Shown: positions 30,641 to 43,250 of the stretch, one piece after another
Position numbering within the stretch: position 1 is the stretch's first letter
Layout: the number at the start of each line of letters is the position of its first letter
Assembly: GCA_035771175.1 (NCBI GenBank)
Contig: CM069599.1
Span: 37,325,707 to 37,389,706 of the forward strand
Length of the DNA: 64,000 nt
Origin: Paratinospora sagittata
Lineage: Eukaryota; Streptophyta; Magnoliopsida; Ranunculales; Menispermaceae
Direction of reading: 5' to 3'
Notes under the pieces: generated by a model
Seen by the model: only the letters and a program-made list of their open reading frames with translations
Database searches by the model: none
What the model was told of the DNA's origin: nothing
Made by a program: the position numbers and the translations under genes

Positions 30641-33600
30641 TAGTACATGTACAATTGAAAATTTGAAATGTACATAGACATAATTCCACACTATGTCCAT
30701 AAATTTGTGCCTCTTAAGTGTAAAGCAACCCCTTTTCTTTAAAACTATTGAACACAAATGTGATCTAATCCTTGCCCCTTTGATGACTAAGTTTATACCC
30801 TTTGTTACTTGACATATTTATTATCATGCCACCTACAATACCATTAGAAATTTATAAAACTAAAAAGTTTGAATAGTAGACGTCAAAGAGTAGAGCACTT
30901 TGTTAAAAAGAAAAAGCGCGCATAATAAATATGTGTGATTTGAGCATGTCCACGGTACATAATGTAAAATTACTCAAGTCAATCTTTTACCTATTACATA
31001 GAGCATAACTTAGACATTTTGCTCATCTTAACCTTTCACATAATCTGATTCAAGTTATATAACGAACTCTATCACCAGACCGCACTCTTGGATAGCTATC
31101 AAGCTTGTTCTTGATTTATTAATCATCTTCACCTCTTAAGGTGAAACATCTACAAGACTAAAACCTAGAATCTTAGGATTTTAAAACCACCTATTTACCA
31201 ATTATATCAACTTCACATTGACAGTGGATTTACGACATAATTGATTTGACAAAGTTAATTTTACGTTGATTGTTAGATACCTAACAAAATCTTCCTCCAT
31301 TATATGAATTTGAGACTAACTATATTAAGATAAATAAATATACACAATACAAATGAAGTTAAATTAATCTTGTTTGTGGTATCGTGGGGTGAGGGGGTAA
31401 TCTTGTCAAGTAGAAAGTATTTTGGCAAATTTGGTAGGTTGGACGGGCATTTGAATGGAAAGAGGAGTGTGGCGTTTTGAAGTGAGAATCTGACGAGGCG
31501 TTTGGCGAAAAGGTGGCCAGTGGCCAACAACAACAAAGGCACACCAATTTCATGAGAGCGCTTCATCAATTAATTGTTGCTACTGGCAACTGTTTCATCA
31601 TCACCACTAACAGCCGACGTTACAAGATTGCAAGCATCATCAGCACAACTAGTGCCATCTACGCGGCACAAATCTGTGACTTAGTTATTTGTTTCACGTA
31701 CCTTATCTTTGCTTTCTTTCCTTCCTTTTTGTTTTATTTCATTTGCACTAACTGGAAAATTATAATATTTCATGGCCCTCCGTCTAATGTAATGCTATAT
31801 ATCTTTTAATCTTTAGAAAGCAATAGTTCATTATTTATTTTTATTTTTTTTTAAATCAAAAAAATAGAATTCCATTAAAAGAAACCTTCGTAGTCAACCT
31901 GCTTACAAATAGTTTTGAACAATGGAGTGCCCAAGGTACCCAAGACCAAGACCTGACATCAATAGCTTTACAACATTCTTAGCACCAAAGCAATCAATAA
32001 GCTCATCCGCTCAACAACAACAACAACGGTAACAACGACAACCACAGACTAATCCGACAACAAAATAGCGAAGCAACAACCAAAACAAAAAAAAACCCCA
32101 ATCCAATACTTAGAGCCTCATTTTCCATCTCTTTACAATGATATTAATGCTTTTAATTTCTTTCATGCAAAAAAGCTTAATCAATGCATGACCCCCCTCT
32201 CCAATAGTATTGATCAATTAAATATTAGTGGGCATTACATGTCCTTACATATAAGCTTAGTGGTTATAATTAGGTGAAACCGACCCATTTAATATGAGCT
32301 CACTAAGGCTATTTTTTATTGGTGCTTCAGCCTTTTGTTTACCTTGAAAGTCCAGCAACACCTATTAATTAATTAATGTAGCTAGTATCAAGTTTTTTTT
32401 TTTTTTTTTTTTTAGAAAATATCATAATTTGGAAAAGGAGCCAATACAACAAAAATTCAAAACTGAAGTTCTAAAAAATTATAAAAATTCAAAAGTTACT
32501 TTTAAGATCAAAGTGGTTAAGTGATACAACAAAGAAAAAAAAAAGGAAAGTGTGGTCAAACAACCAAACATGAGGCTCATGCCCTTGTCTTTAAAAAAAA
32601 CATAATTTGCATGGATTTTAAAGTTGATATAAAGATTGCCATAATATATCATTTCGTCCAATAAAATAAAAAAATGTAAGAAGATAAAATATCAATATGA
32701 TAAGATAGTAAAGTTGACATCAAAAGCCTAATATCAAGACTTCTCTACTTTTTCGTATCATTATTTTATTTGCAATGAAAACTATTTTTAAATTCTTCTA
32801 TTGCAATGGCATGTTACTATACATGACAAGGATAAGACAAATCCTTAATTAAAAAAAGAAAAAAACGGAAATTAAAAGATGATTTAAATGGTGAAAGTAT
32901 CTTTAACAAAAGTGGAGGGGTCCATCCATTTATGCTTGCCTACTACTAGTATTTTCAGTTTGACTCAAAAAGAAATTGATAAAGAAGACAAGACAGGAGC
33001 ATGAAAGCTTACTACAAATCTTTTAACTTGTAGTGAAATCACAAAGAGTAAAAATAAAAAATATGAATATAACAAAAAAAAAATACCACCCAAAATCATG
33101 GGAGAAAGAAGAGACCTTTACATCATGAGAGAAAAGGCCTGTTGGAACAGCTTCTGCTATTGAAGCGAGAATTCAAACCCAACTATCAATCAGAGATGCT
33201 GATCAAGAGGTGCTTTGTTAAAATGAAAAAAATCATATTTTCTCACTGCAACCGTTGGTTGCCCAAACACCCTAGTTACTGTATTTTGCTAAAATTTTTG
33301 TCGCACCACTACTTAATCGCATAACCAAACTTTGACCATAATCCATCTGATCATCAATATTCCCATCAAACTAAGACCAGTTTTAATGAACCAACGTCCC
33401 TTGGTTGATTGAATTTGTGAAATTTAATGGCCATAACATAAAAAATATATATAAATACAGTAATAGTATATATTGGGAAAAAAAAAAAAAAAGGAGAAAA
33501 ATTAAAGCGAACTTTGATGATAAGATGGAGACATAATATTTGAAGTGCATACACGCTAGGGAACACAACAAAATAAAATTCTGACGTTATATTATATATA

Positions 33601-34238
33601 TATATATATGTATGTGAGGATATATATGTTGGGTGGTGATCTACGTAAAACCCATTTCAGCAGCAAGTGGTCCATTACTCCATTTAGGACTTTAGCAACA
33701 CTTGCCATACAAAATGGACAACTAAGATGTCTTCATGTGGAAAGGAGATTTTTTTTAAAACTCCAATTGGTTTAGTTTGTTGAGGTGGGACTTTACTGGC
33801 GTGCAAGAAAAACCATATTTGATTCACGATACTAAATGAAATCATGCACATATGCCCTGTGACCTACACACAACACGAACCATATTTGTTGATGATTTGT
33901 TTCCCACAAATATCATGCATGCTGACTAAGAATTTGAATTTTTGAAGTACATACATTCCACATGATGGATGACCAAGTTACCAGGGGAGCACATGGATAA
34001 GTCATCAACAAATAAATAATTTTACTATATAATATTTATGGATTATGTTCTATAATGTTTTTAAATACACTTAACAAAATTTACATATAGTCTAAGGTTT
34101 AGGGTTTAGTACTCATCTTCAACACATAGCTCATTAGATGTCCTCGATTCACACACCACTACATAATTTAAAGGCATCTAACATGCATTATAGGGTCGGG
34201 TTAAAAATGTGTACACTAATCAGTTTCCAACTGAAAAC
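30641..34238. other. Intergenic DNA between DUF599 and ZNHIT2-like genes
   Basis: No gene recognised. It holds a poly(T)-headed stretch at 31840-32095 that may be the 3' end of a minus-strand LINE, poly(T)/poly(A) runs near 32394-32413 and 33478-33493, and an (AT)n run near 33591-33610. Short ORFs are low-complexity translations. Confidence 0.45.
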
Positions 34239-37200
34239 TCACTCAAGCTCCTCGATTAGAACCTTGCCTTTGGCTTCTTCTTCTCCTCTATTATTGGCCT
34301 CCATGAGCTTTCTGCCATCTCCATGATCCATCAATGCCATTGATTTCTTCTCCATCTCAACAGTGGATGCCAATGAAGACCAAGAAGCTTCACTAGGTTG
34401 TTCATGAACCCAACACATCAGAAAATACACTTTCTTATCACCCAGCTTAAGCTTCCGCTTCACATCACCTTTCTTTAGTTTTCTTCCCTTCTCGAACTCA
34501 GGCTCCCTGCCGGCAGCCTGAATAAGTCTCTGGAGATCACAAAGCAAGCACAAAAGAACAGATCCACCTAGATTAAGCAAGCTTATAGTATCATCAATAA
34601 GACCCAACCCAAATTTCAAACCACCTTTATCTTTGTAAGCCGGAGAACACGTTTGCTCCAGGCAATGAGCTAAGGCTTCAGATATGGTCTCAGGCTGCCC
34701 ACCTTCACCTAAAACAGACGACACACTAAACAACACCAAGACTGCACCCATAGCATCTGAATGCCAATCTCCGTTGTATAGACGAAGAGTAAAGCAATAG
34801 CTGTATATAACATCGACCAGGTGAATGGCTAGCAGTGGGGATGGTTGTGTAGAACTCAACTTGCTTATCGGTACTAGAGGGTTTTCAGGCCCTGCTGGAA
34901 CATCACTTAAGGGACCACTCTCAAGAGTAGTATCTTGTGGTGGCGCCACAGTATCTTGTAGGTGGACGGGATTGACAAGGGGAGTACCTTCACGACTTAG
35001 GGATATGGTTCTAGCAGAAGGCGTTAACCACCATGGTTCCCAAGGTTCAATCAGTTTGCTAAGTTCCCCTGATGCTATTGCTCTTTGAAACTGCTTCATT
35101 TCCTCCGCAGATAAGTCATCCAAACTTAGTTCATTTCCTGAAGGTGAAAAATCAAATGGATGTAAGTGTAACTCAGTTCAAGCTATTTTGAAACGTTTTG
35201 TGAGCCAAACAGTAGACTGTACGAGTGTTCAATGATTAATTAACACATAGTCCACTGTCACAAGAACACTAATTCAGCGGCTCTTGCCCTTAAATGCAGA
35301 AAATTTACAAAGGGAGAATTTCAAATCGTCTGGCATTCTGGAAAGTGATGTAAACAAAATGCAAAAGGAGTAGACCTGATAAAATCTTCTGAATAGTCTC
35401 CTCGGATAGCACAGAATCTGCAAACAAAACTAGGTTTTGTGATCATCAGCAAATAACAGAAAACCAGGGGACCAAAATTGAAGTTGCAGAAACATCTTTT
35501 TTTTTTCACAATAATGAAACATATTATCAAAGCATAATAACTGTACACTTGAACACTCCAATCTTGTTCTTGTCATAACAAAACTTGGTAGTAACTCCAA
35601 ACATTCACTCAAAAGGAATACTACTCCATTTAGATGGAATAAGTCACAAGTAAAGGAATCCTAATGCTAAGAGTCAGACTTGGGGATCCTAAAGCCAATA
35701 ACTCCCTGAGGCATAGTGAAGGTGTTGTCATAGAAACCATTACAGGAAACTTCATTGATTATGGGAAATTCTACACCCATTGAATTTTCTGTTTCTCTTC
35801 ACTAGTCAGCAAGACTATAGAGTTTAAACCATACTGGCATACTCAATTCATTCAAGTCTTTCCCCAACTACAAGGAGTTGGCTAAGCCTTCAAACTATAA
35901 ATTTCCAATAATTTCAACAAACAAAATTCCTCTTTGCTTTCTAAAATTTAAGGAATGAAACAACTGAAGCTCGTATTTATCAACCAATACAAAACAATTG
36001 GAAGCAAACACACCATACACCAACAAGCCATGTCACTTGGGCAATTGAAATTAAAAGACAGAATTAGGTTCCCTAGTCTATCTACACCAATTTGAACAGG
36101 CCGGGAAAGGAATGGAAATATGGATAATCCATATGAAATTTCCCATTGGCTGAACATGTCATACTACTTTTCTTAGGTATCTAGATGAACTCTGACAAGT
36201 ACTGAAAAAGTAGAAAATTGTGTCACCAGTCATTACAGTAATTTAACCATGTTTTTCCTGAATGATGAGGAGAATAACAGTATAATTCATGTACTTGATA
36301 ATTGACACAGATATGAAGCTCAGCCAATGTGGAGAAAATTTAACTTAGATTTATTTCCTATTCATAGAACAGGTATATAAAATGCAATTTGTTTGAAATC
36401 TGCACATAACAAGTGAGTTACTTACCGCCATCATCCTCATCCATGGGATCCATCATCTCCTCCTCTGAATGAAATCTTTTGAGAATATTCAGCATCTTCT
36501 TTTTTGTTTCATCATCTGGTTGTATTTGCTGCAGTTCCTCCATAACATTTTCCCGTGTAAATGACTCTGTGCAGCGAAGACTATGTGCCTTTCCAAAGAC
36601 AAAAATGAGAAATAGAATAATTTCACATTACACAAAAGTTTGCTCATCCAAAGATGCAACAATACGTTGATGCTAACACACATTTCAAATACACAACTCT
36701 AAAGAAACCATAAGCTACAGCTGTCCAGCTTCCCAGAGGACCAGATTATACCAACCTTGTAGCAGTGAAGGGAGCAATAGCGAGAATTGCATCGTGGGCA
36801 AGTATATTGCGAAAATTGCTTTTGGCAACTGGAAAGAATTAAAAAAAAAAAAAAAAAAAAAACGAAGCAATATTCAACACTAGCTAAAGAATCATACATT
36901 GGAGAAAAAGAAAATTAAAAAAACATTATATAACTAAGATTATAACATCCAAATTTCAAACTTTAACAAGATTACACAAGCATGCCATGGCTACACCAAA
37001 TGCTTTAAAGGTGCCTAGACGAACTCATGCATCAGATCTAGATGGTTGCCTCACACCTATGCACTCTCCAGGACCATTCAAGTCCCATAATTTTTGAAAA
37101 TTCTACTAAAAAACCACACAACACACTCAGCTACAACACCCATTTACAACAAGAACATTAAATACACCATTATGCATGGAATGAAGCCCAATGATAAGTG

Positions 37201-38111
37201 CATGCTAAATGCAAATGGTTTCTCCAACTCAACTAAATTCAACAAAGCATTTATCCAACAACATAAATCATTACATCTAATGCTGGACATGGATAAAGTG
37301 GGACTCAACACATTGAATATTGACTCAAACATTGACTAATGAGTATTGAATATTGATGGTAACGATAGAGAAAAAAGGAACTTCACCTAAAATAACAGAG
37401 ATACAGATAATTAGAAAAAAAAGGTACAGCTACTTCAATATAATTACAGACTTAGCTCTTCATAGAGCATTGGAGGAAGCAAATTCATGAACCTAACTTC
37501 ATATGATAAGGAAAAGGCTTTGGCAAGGATAGGGTGTGACTCACACATTAAGTATTGAGTATTAACGAGGAAGAGGGATACTTTAAATAATATAGATAAA
37601 GATAATAAAGAAAAGTGTAACAACTTGCTATATATAATTATAGAGCAAAGTAGAGGAAGTGGATTCATGTAGTTGACCCATAAAATAAGGAAAAAGGCTT
37701 GTTCAGTTGAGTTGAATTGAGTATGTCGGCATGGATCACAACTCTAGACCTCAAGCACTTGGAAACTTGAGCCACAAAATCATATCACAAGAGATTATCT
37801 AATAGACAATGCAAGCTCATACTGATGATTCATCACTCAAAAGAATTGTGAAGAACACTCGGCATTTTCTTTCTTTTCTTTTCAATCTAAGGATGAATAT
37901 AAATATCCTATCCAGGAGAAACTACATAACTAAAACAAAATGTGTCATTCACTTCTTTTAGTATGATATCTGAAGATTGAAATGTTGTTGATAAATTTAA
38001 AGCCTATTAAAAATAAATAAATGAAACTTACACTCGACATATTATTTTGGTCGATGGTGAAGATTGAAATGATGTTCCAGGTTTCTCAGAAGTCCTTATC
38101 TCATCCATCAT
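34239..38111 (-). CDS. HIT zinc-finger protein, ZNHIT2-like (5 exons)
   Basis: Plant counterpart of ZNHIT2. From studies of the human protein, this family works with the R2TP/HSP90 assembly machinery and U5 snRNP proteins; the role here is by homology only. CDS exons, minus strand: 38032-38111, 36756-36828, 36426-36588, 35376-35417 and 34239-35137, all GT-AG, 1257 nt, 418 aa. Exons 1 and 2 join to give ICRVCQKQFSQYTCPRC, building a full HIT treble-clef finger: Cys25, Cys28, Cys37, Cys40, Cys45, Cys49, His53 and Cys57. An acidic, Met-rich region follows (about 95-105), then a conserved WEPWWL motif at 152-157 and a Lys-rich patch near 325-350. Two consecutive ATGs open the frame (38111 and 38108). 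The last exon encodes about 300 residues. Intron 1 carries LINE tails. Confidence 0.9.
37340..37735 (+). mobile_element. Two tandem LINE 3'-tail fragments in ZNHIT2-like intron 1
   Basis: Two related segments about 205 bases apart (37370-37515 and 37575-37735) share AGATA/AGATAAAGATAAT, TATAATTA, AGAGC, GGAGGAAG...TTCATG and GATAAGGAAAAGGCTT-like strings. The second ends CAGTTGAGTTGAATTGAGT, the tail of the LINE family found in GALAK introns. They are truncated and non-coding, in plus orientation (antisense to the host gene). Confidence 0.6.
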
Positions 38112-38236
38112 TGAAAATCCGAGCGAAAATCACAGAGCTTACTCAAACGAATGAATGAAACAAGAAATTTACACTTTCGACTAAGGATTCAGAGATACTG
38201 ATGAGTTCTCGAGTTATCCCCAATTTGTGCGCACCT

Positions 38237-38660
38237 AACATTAACACAAATATTAATTAAAGATTCCAAACACAATACAAGAAGTGGAATCGTCACAGTA
38301 AAGATTAATAAATTAATATCAGAATGCAATAATTCTTCGGAATCTAGAATAGAAGAGGATTAAGAACTCCGAAATTTTAGATTGAGAAAGAAATCATCAC
38401 AGAAAACTTACTTTCAAAGTGGAAGTCAGCAACGCAACTGAAATAGTGCAAAAGCGAGATGAAAGCGTAAAGGGGTTAAAATCTAGGGCTGAAACAGAGA
38501 CAGGTATGAGGTAGGTATCTTCGAAGGAGAAAGATGCCCGTAAGCGTTTAGCGTCTGAAACTACCAGTGTCGCTTTAGGAAGCTTTAAGTAGTAGCTCAA
38601 ATAGCATGTTAATGTTTTTGTGTGCGCTGTGCGTGTGCGCGCGCGAGAGCGACAAAAATG
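38237..38660 (-). promoter_or_regulatory. Inferred 5' UTR intron and leader of the ZNHIT2-like gene
   Basis: On the minus strand AAAGTAAGTTTTC near 38403-38415 looks like a donor and TTAATGTTAGGTGCGCAC near 38235-38250 like an acceptor. This would place a 5' UTR intron of about 170 nt before the coding exon. The segment just upstream (38630-38660) is GC-rich with CGCGCGCG-type runs, fitting a promoter-proximal region. This is inferred from splice consensus only. Confidence 0.4.
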
Positions 38661-38699
38661 AGTCTTTGACGCAAAAAGAAAAAACACTTAACACTATTT

Positions 38700-39700
38700 T
38701 TAATACTAGTTCTAGGATCATGCTCTCCGTAAAGATTGAGTGGGATTAGGGGCTAAAATTTAATTTAATCTAAATAATTTAGGGTGATAATTTTAAAATT
38801 CAACCATTTATCGAGTTTTACATACATTTCATCAACATTAAAAAAAAAAAATTTAAATGAATCTTATACCAGGAAAGTAAATTTACAAAATATTAATCGT
38901 TAAGAAAATTAATTAAAAAATAAGAACTCTTCTAGAAGTTTAACACACAAAAATAAAGGGCTAATCCTAATAATTTAACAATACTTCAAGATTTTTAACA
39001 CACAAATAATAATTTTAAAAAGTATATAAATAATAAATGATCAATGCATAATAGTTGAGCAATATAAACTATTATACTTTTTCAAAAAAGTTTAGAGTTT
39101 CGACATTTACGTTCGATTCGAGTCGGGTTATTTGATATTTTATAGGTTCAACCCATGACCCAACCCAAATTCAAATAACTAATCTAATTTGATCAAAACC
39201 AACTTATAAGATTCGGTTCATTCACTTTGATCGGGTTGGTCGGGTCAATGAACCCCTTACTCTCAACAATTACACAAGTAATAAAATATTTAATTTTAGT
39301 GTTTTAATAGTGCCTGTAATACAAATTTTAACTATATATTAAAAATATAAAAATAAAAAATAAAAATTGATATAATAAATAATAAACAAAATTTCTCTCT
39401 TGTGACCCACTTATGTTTAATAATCATCACAAAAGACATTACAAATGTCTTTTGTTTTTATATTAAACAACAACGACATCTCTTAATATGTTTGAAAAGG
39501 AAACCATTGTTTTTATATTAAACAACGACGATATCTCTTAATATGTTTGAAAAGGAAACCAAAATTAATGGTAGAGCCAATGTATATTTTGCCTTCTTCA
39601 ACAAGGCAACCGAGGCCTTTCCCTTAATTTTCTTTTGCAAACAACGACTCACCAGAGCGATGAGCAATGGCTCCGAGCAACGACCCTGCTTTTGCAATCA
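38700..39700. other. AT-rich intergenic DNA
   Basis: No gene seen. A 45-base phrase (ACATCTCTTAATATGTTTGAAAAGG plus flanks) is tandemly duplicated at about 39476 and 39532. A GGGTTGGTCGGGTCAATGAACCCC-like segment near 39230-39256 recalls the GC-rich ends of hAT-like elements, but no pair of ends was found. Confidence 0.4.
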
Positions 39701-40284
39701 GCACCACCATGTATTTGTACTTTAAAAGAATCTTACTCTGATACCAATATGTTAAGATTCTCACAGCGGAATACATATACAAACACGTACACACAAAGAT
39801 GTAAAACAAATAATCAAGAAAAAATTAAAGCAAGAAAATGAAACACACAAAGATTTATGTCGTTTAGCAAAAATCTGTCTACGTCCACGGAAGATGAAGA
39901 TTTTACTATAATAGAAGAAAATCAGTACAATACTCACTCGACAATCTCTCCAACCTCTCTTTCCTTTACACCCTCTCTTTGCCTTTTGCTCCAAAGATAA
40001 TTTTTTTTACACCAAAGATAGCTTAATTTTAGATACATGAATGAAATAAATGAGAAATCAATTTATAGACAATTGGTCTCTCCACATGATTGTGCCCATG
40101 TGACAGCCATGTGAAGACCAATTTGAAGACACATAGTTTTTCAACCACCTCAGATTTTACGTACCCATATAAAGGCACATGGCCTTCTACCCACTTCAAG
40201 TCTTATATATGGGCCCGAGCTATAATTACAATAAATGAGACGGGTAAAAAAAGGTAAAGCGTAATTTATTCATATTCATATTAT

Positions 40285-42427
40285 TGTCTCGGCATGTCAC
40301 GACGCCCCTGACGTAGGCTGACGTCATGACCGACACAATGTACTATATACTGTACATACCCGTATACAGTATACAATACACTGTAAGCCTTCACGTACTC
40401 TCACAATTTATCCCAAACTTATAGAATTTTTTTTTTTTTGTTATATCACAAATCAAATCCAATCAACTAACTATATAGATGATCATTCCACAAATTAAAT
40501 TCTCAACTGATAAATACATTTCATCATCCCAAGCATTATTACCGCACAACCCATCTAGGTGATAGTATATTTATAGTATGTGATAATTATACATATCAAA
40601 ATAACAAAAATATAATCTATGTCCTCCAAGCATACGTACACGTACCAGATGAAAGTTCACGTGATTATTACTCACGGAGTTTTCCTTTTCCCTTTGACTT
40701 AATACCTGAAATATTGGAGGAAATGGGGTGAGCAATCAACAGCTCAGTGAATATAGTTCTTGAGATGACAATTATATACATTTATAGAAATATGACATTT
40801 AAAAGCGTTTCAAACACTTATTCAAGACATGCATCATTCAACGAAGATATTGTACATGTCAACAACATAAATTTGCATGATTTTCAATAACACAATGCAC
40901 AATCTCCCTCCTCCGCAAGGCAAGAGAGCGGGTTTATCCCTTGTATGGCCGTACAAGGTAGACACAGCTTCTTATTACCCAATTTACAGTCATTCCAAGG
41001 ATCGCAACCCTTGTTAGTACAGACCACTGACAATGAGGACTCGCAAAACCTCATCTGGGTCTAATTCCTAACGAAATGACAATGAGGAATCGCAAAGCCT
41101 CATCATTAAAACCTCCACTTGCTAAAAATCAGTTTGCATGATTCATAAAACTCAATGCATTATATATACATATAACATGCATACAATCAAATATTTTATA
41201 TGAGTATAATGTCATACAAAAACCAAATCAAGAAAACTATACTCACAGTGGTTACACGGGTTTTCTAATTCAACCTCTAAAATCGAGCAACAATAGGGCT
41301 TCCTCAAGAACATTTATCCATGCCCTTAAGCTCTCAATTTAAACACTGAAATGGCCATAGATTATCATGAGAATCATCATTTACCATTTCGGTAGCTACT
41401 AAAATATCAACTCACTGTTCACAATACTATCCATTTTTTTACTATTCATTTTTTACTATTCACTATTCACTATTCACATTTACTATTTACATTTACTATA
41501 TTACTATTCACATTTACTATTTACTATTCACATTTACTATTTACTATTCACATTTACTATTTACTATTTACCATTTATTTTTACTATTCATCCGAAAGAT
41601 GTAAATTATATTAAAATTGTCCAACGGCTCCAAAAATCATAAAATTGAATCTAACCACATATTCGGGTTTCTAACAGTCCAGGGAGCATTTTTTACCATT
41701 CTAGCGGAGTTTCATTCGCGTTGGGTCAAAACCCCAATTCTTGAAAACACCGTAAAACGGCTCCCATAACAAAAATTAGTCCGCTAGAAAAGTTACAGCT
41801 AGCTCAAATAGTAATTTTACGACTAAAAATAGTAAAAATTACTTACCACAGGTTCAGATCTCCCTCTGTTTCCATTTCTTTCTTCTTTCCTTCCTATCCT
41901 TTCTCTCTGCAATTCGTCTTCTCCTTCTCTGTTCGTTTCCTTCTCTTCCTTCTTCATTGTATTTTTTTTTTATTCTTTCATTCATGCCACTAACTTCTTC
42001 TCTCTCTTCTTTTATTATTTTATTATATATATTTTTTTTATTCTTTGTTTAACGTAAGAATGAGAAAGGTGAGAGATAAGGATTAGAAAAAGTTTAATAA
42101 TATATTATTAAGCAAGATCCCACACTTTCAAAGCTTCTTAATTACATAACTCTCATTCACTATTCATTGTATTAAAGTAACTTCCACATCTATTATTAAA
42201 TGTAATTCAACTCCAATTTACATATCTAATTAACCAACTCCATAACTTAATCAATTTCATAACTTTATTTATTTACTAATCATACACGCACATATTTAAC
42301 GTATACGTATCAAATACGTGTATTATCACGTATATATTTAGCTCATACATATAAAATACGTATATTATACATCTTCATATACGCGTACTTCAATGTATGT
42401 ATTTAATTAAATTTATGGGGTATTACA
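40285..42427 (-). mobile_element. Solo-LTR-like insertion (about 2.1 kb)
   Basis: The plus strand begins TGTCTCGGCATGTCACG and ends GGGGTATTACA, so on the minus strand it starts TGTAATACCCC and ends ...GAGACA, the TG..CA form of an LTR. It interrupts sequence that is nearly continuous in the duplicated copy around 43075-43100. It contains a pyrimidine-rich stretch (41865-41970) and a tandem repeat block (41411-41593). No gag or pol sequence and no clear 5-bp target duplication were found (flanks ATTAT and CGGCA). A truncated, inverted relative lies at 46860-47830. Confidence 0.55.
41411..41593 (-). repeat. Tandem ACTATTCAC/TTTACTATT repeat block
   Basis: About 180 bases are made almost entirely of ACTATTCAC, ACATTTACTATTT and close variants. 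Read on the minus strand the unit is GTGAATAGT with a GTGAACAGT variant at the edge, the same core as the leader array of the Copia element at 55674-56230. It lies inside the LTR-like insertion. Confidence 0.85.
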
Positions 42428-43250
42428 CGGCAGCTTCATTCAGCGCACAATGGTGTATTTAAACGAAACTATCCTAACTATCCTACATACCTAACTATAA
42501 ACAAAAAGGGAAAATCGTTGAACTTCATGTGGGCACACGTAAGAGGGACACAAGAAATCAAGACAAGAATCACTTACCGGAGAGGTTCAAGAGCAAGAGC
42601 GAAATTACAAATTGAATAGCAAGCGAAAACCAAAGGTAGACTTGAAAGTGGAAACTCGAAAACTAAAGGGCTCGTCGAAAGCGTGCATGTGCACGTCACG
42701 TGGGAGGTAAATTTGTATGTTGTTTTTTTTTTTAAGAGATAAATTCATATATTGTTTAATGTTTGTAACAGTTATGGATAACGCTACAAATAAATTACTT
42801 TTAATATATTGTTTGAAGACCATGTGAAGACACATGATCTTTCAACCACCACGGGTCTCACATGCCTATGTGAAGGTATATGGTGTTTCATTCACTTCGG
42901 GTCCTACATATAGGTTTAAGCCATAATTACAATAATTACATGATCTTCTAACTATCTCGAATCTCATATGCTCATGTAGAGTCACATGATCTTCCACCCA
43001 CTTCAATTCTCATGTCCAAGCTATAATTATAATAAATAAGACGGATAGAAAGTAAAACTTAATCTATTCATATTCATATCCATAGAAAGTAACTATGGTG
43101 TATTTAAACGAAACTTTCCTAATTATCTGACAAACCTAACTATAAACAAAAAGGGTAAATCGTTGAACTTCATGCGGGCACACGTAAGAGGAAGACATGA
43201 CATGAAATCGAGACAAGAATCACTTACCAGTTACGGAGAGGTTCTTCGTA

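Larger units (their letters stand above)
39725..43250 (-). mobile_element. Copia-like LTR relic, tandemly duplicated and interrupted
   Basis: TCTGATACCAATATG at 39737-39751 is, on the minus strand, an LTR end followed by the Copia-type primer site TGGTATCAGA. LTR-like sequence starts TGTTAAGATTCTCACAGCGG at 39751. The block with GAAGACACATAG...CAACCACCTC...CATTCATATTCAT (40110-40280) is repeated at 42820-43080. The block GGTGTATTTAAACGAAAC...AAGAATCACTTACC (42450-42580) is repeated at 43098-43230. In the second copy these blocks are nearly adjacent. In the first they are separated by the 2.1-kb LTR at 40285-42427. No intact coding region remains. Confidence 0.55.

Noticed and set aside
34825..35088. 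87-aa plus-strand ORF at 34.8-35.1 kb
   Set aside because: It is the antisense shadow of the last exon of the ZNHIT2-like gene.
38630..38660. Alternating CGCGCG/GTGTGC stretch as a special regulatory element
   Set aside because: It is short and lies at the expected promoter-proximal position of the ZNHIT2-like gene; nothing beyond ordinary composition can be claimed.
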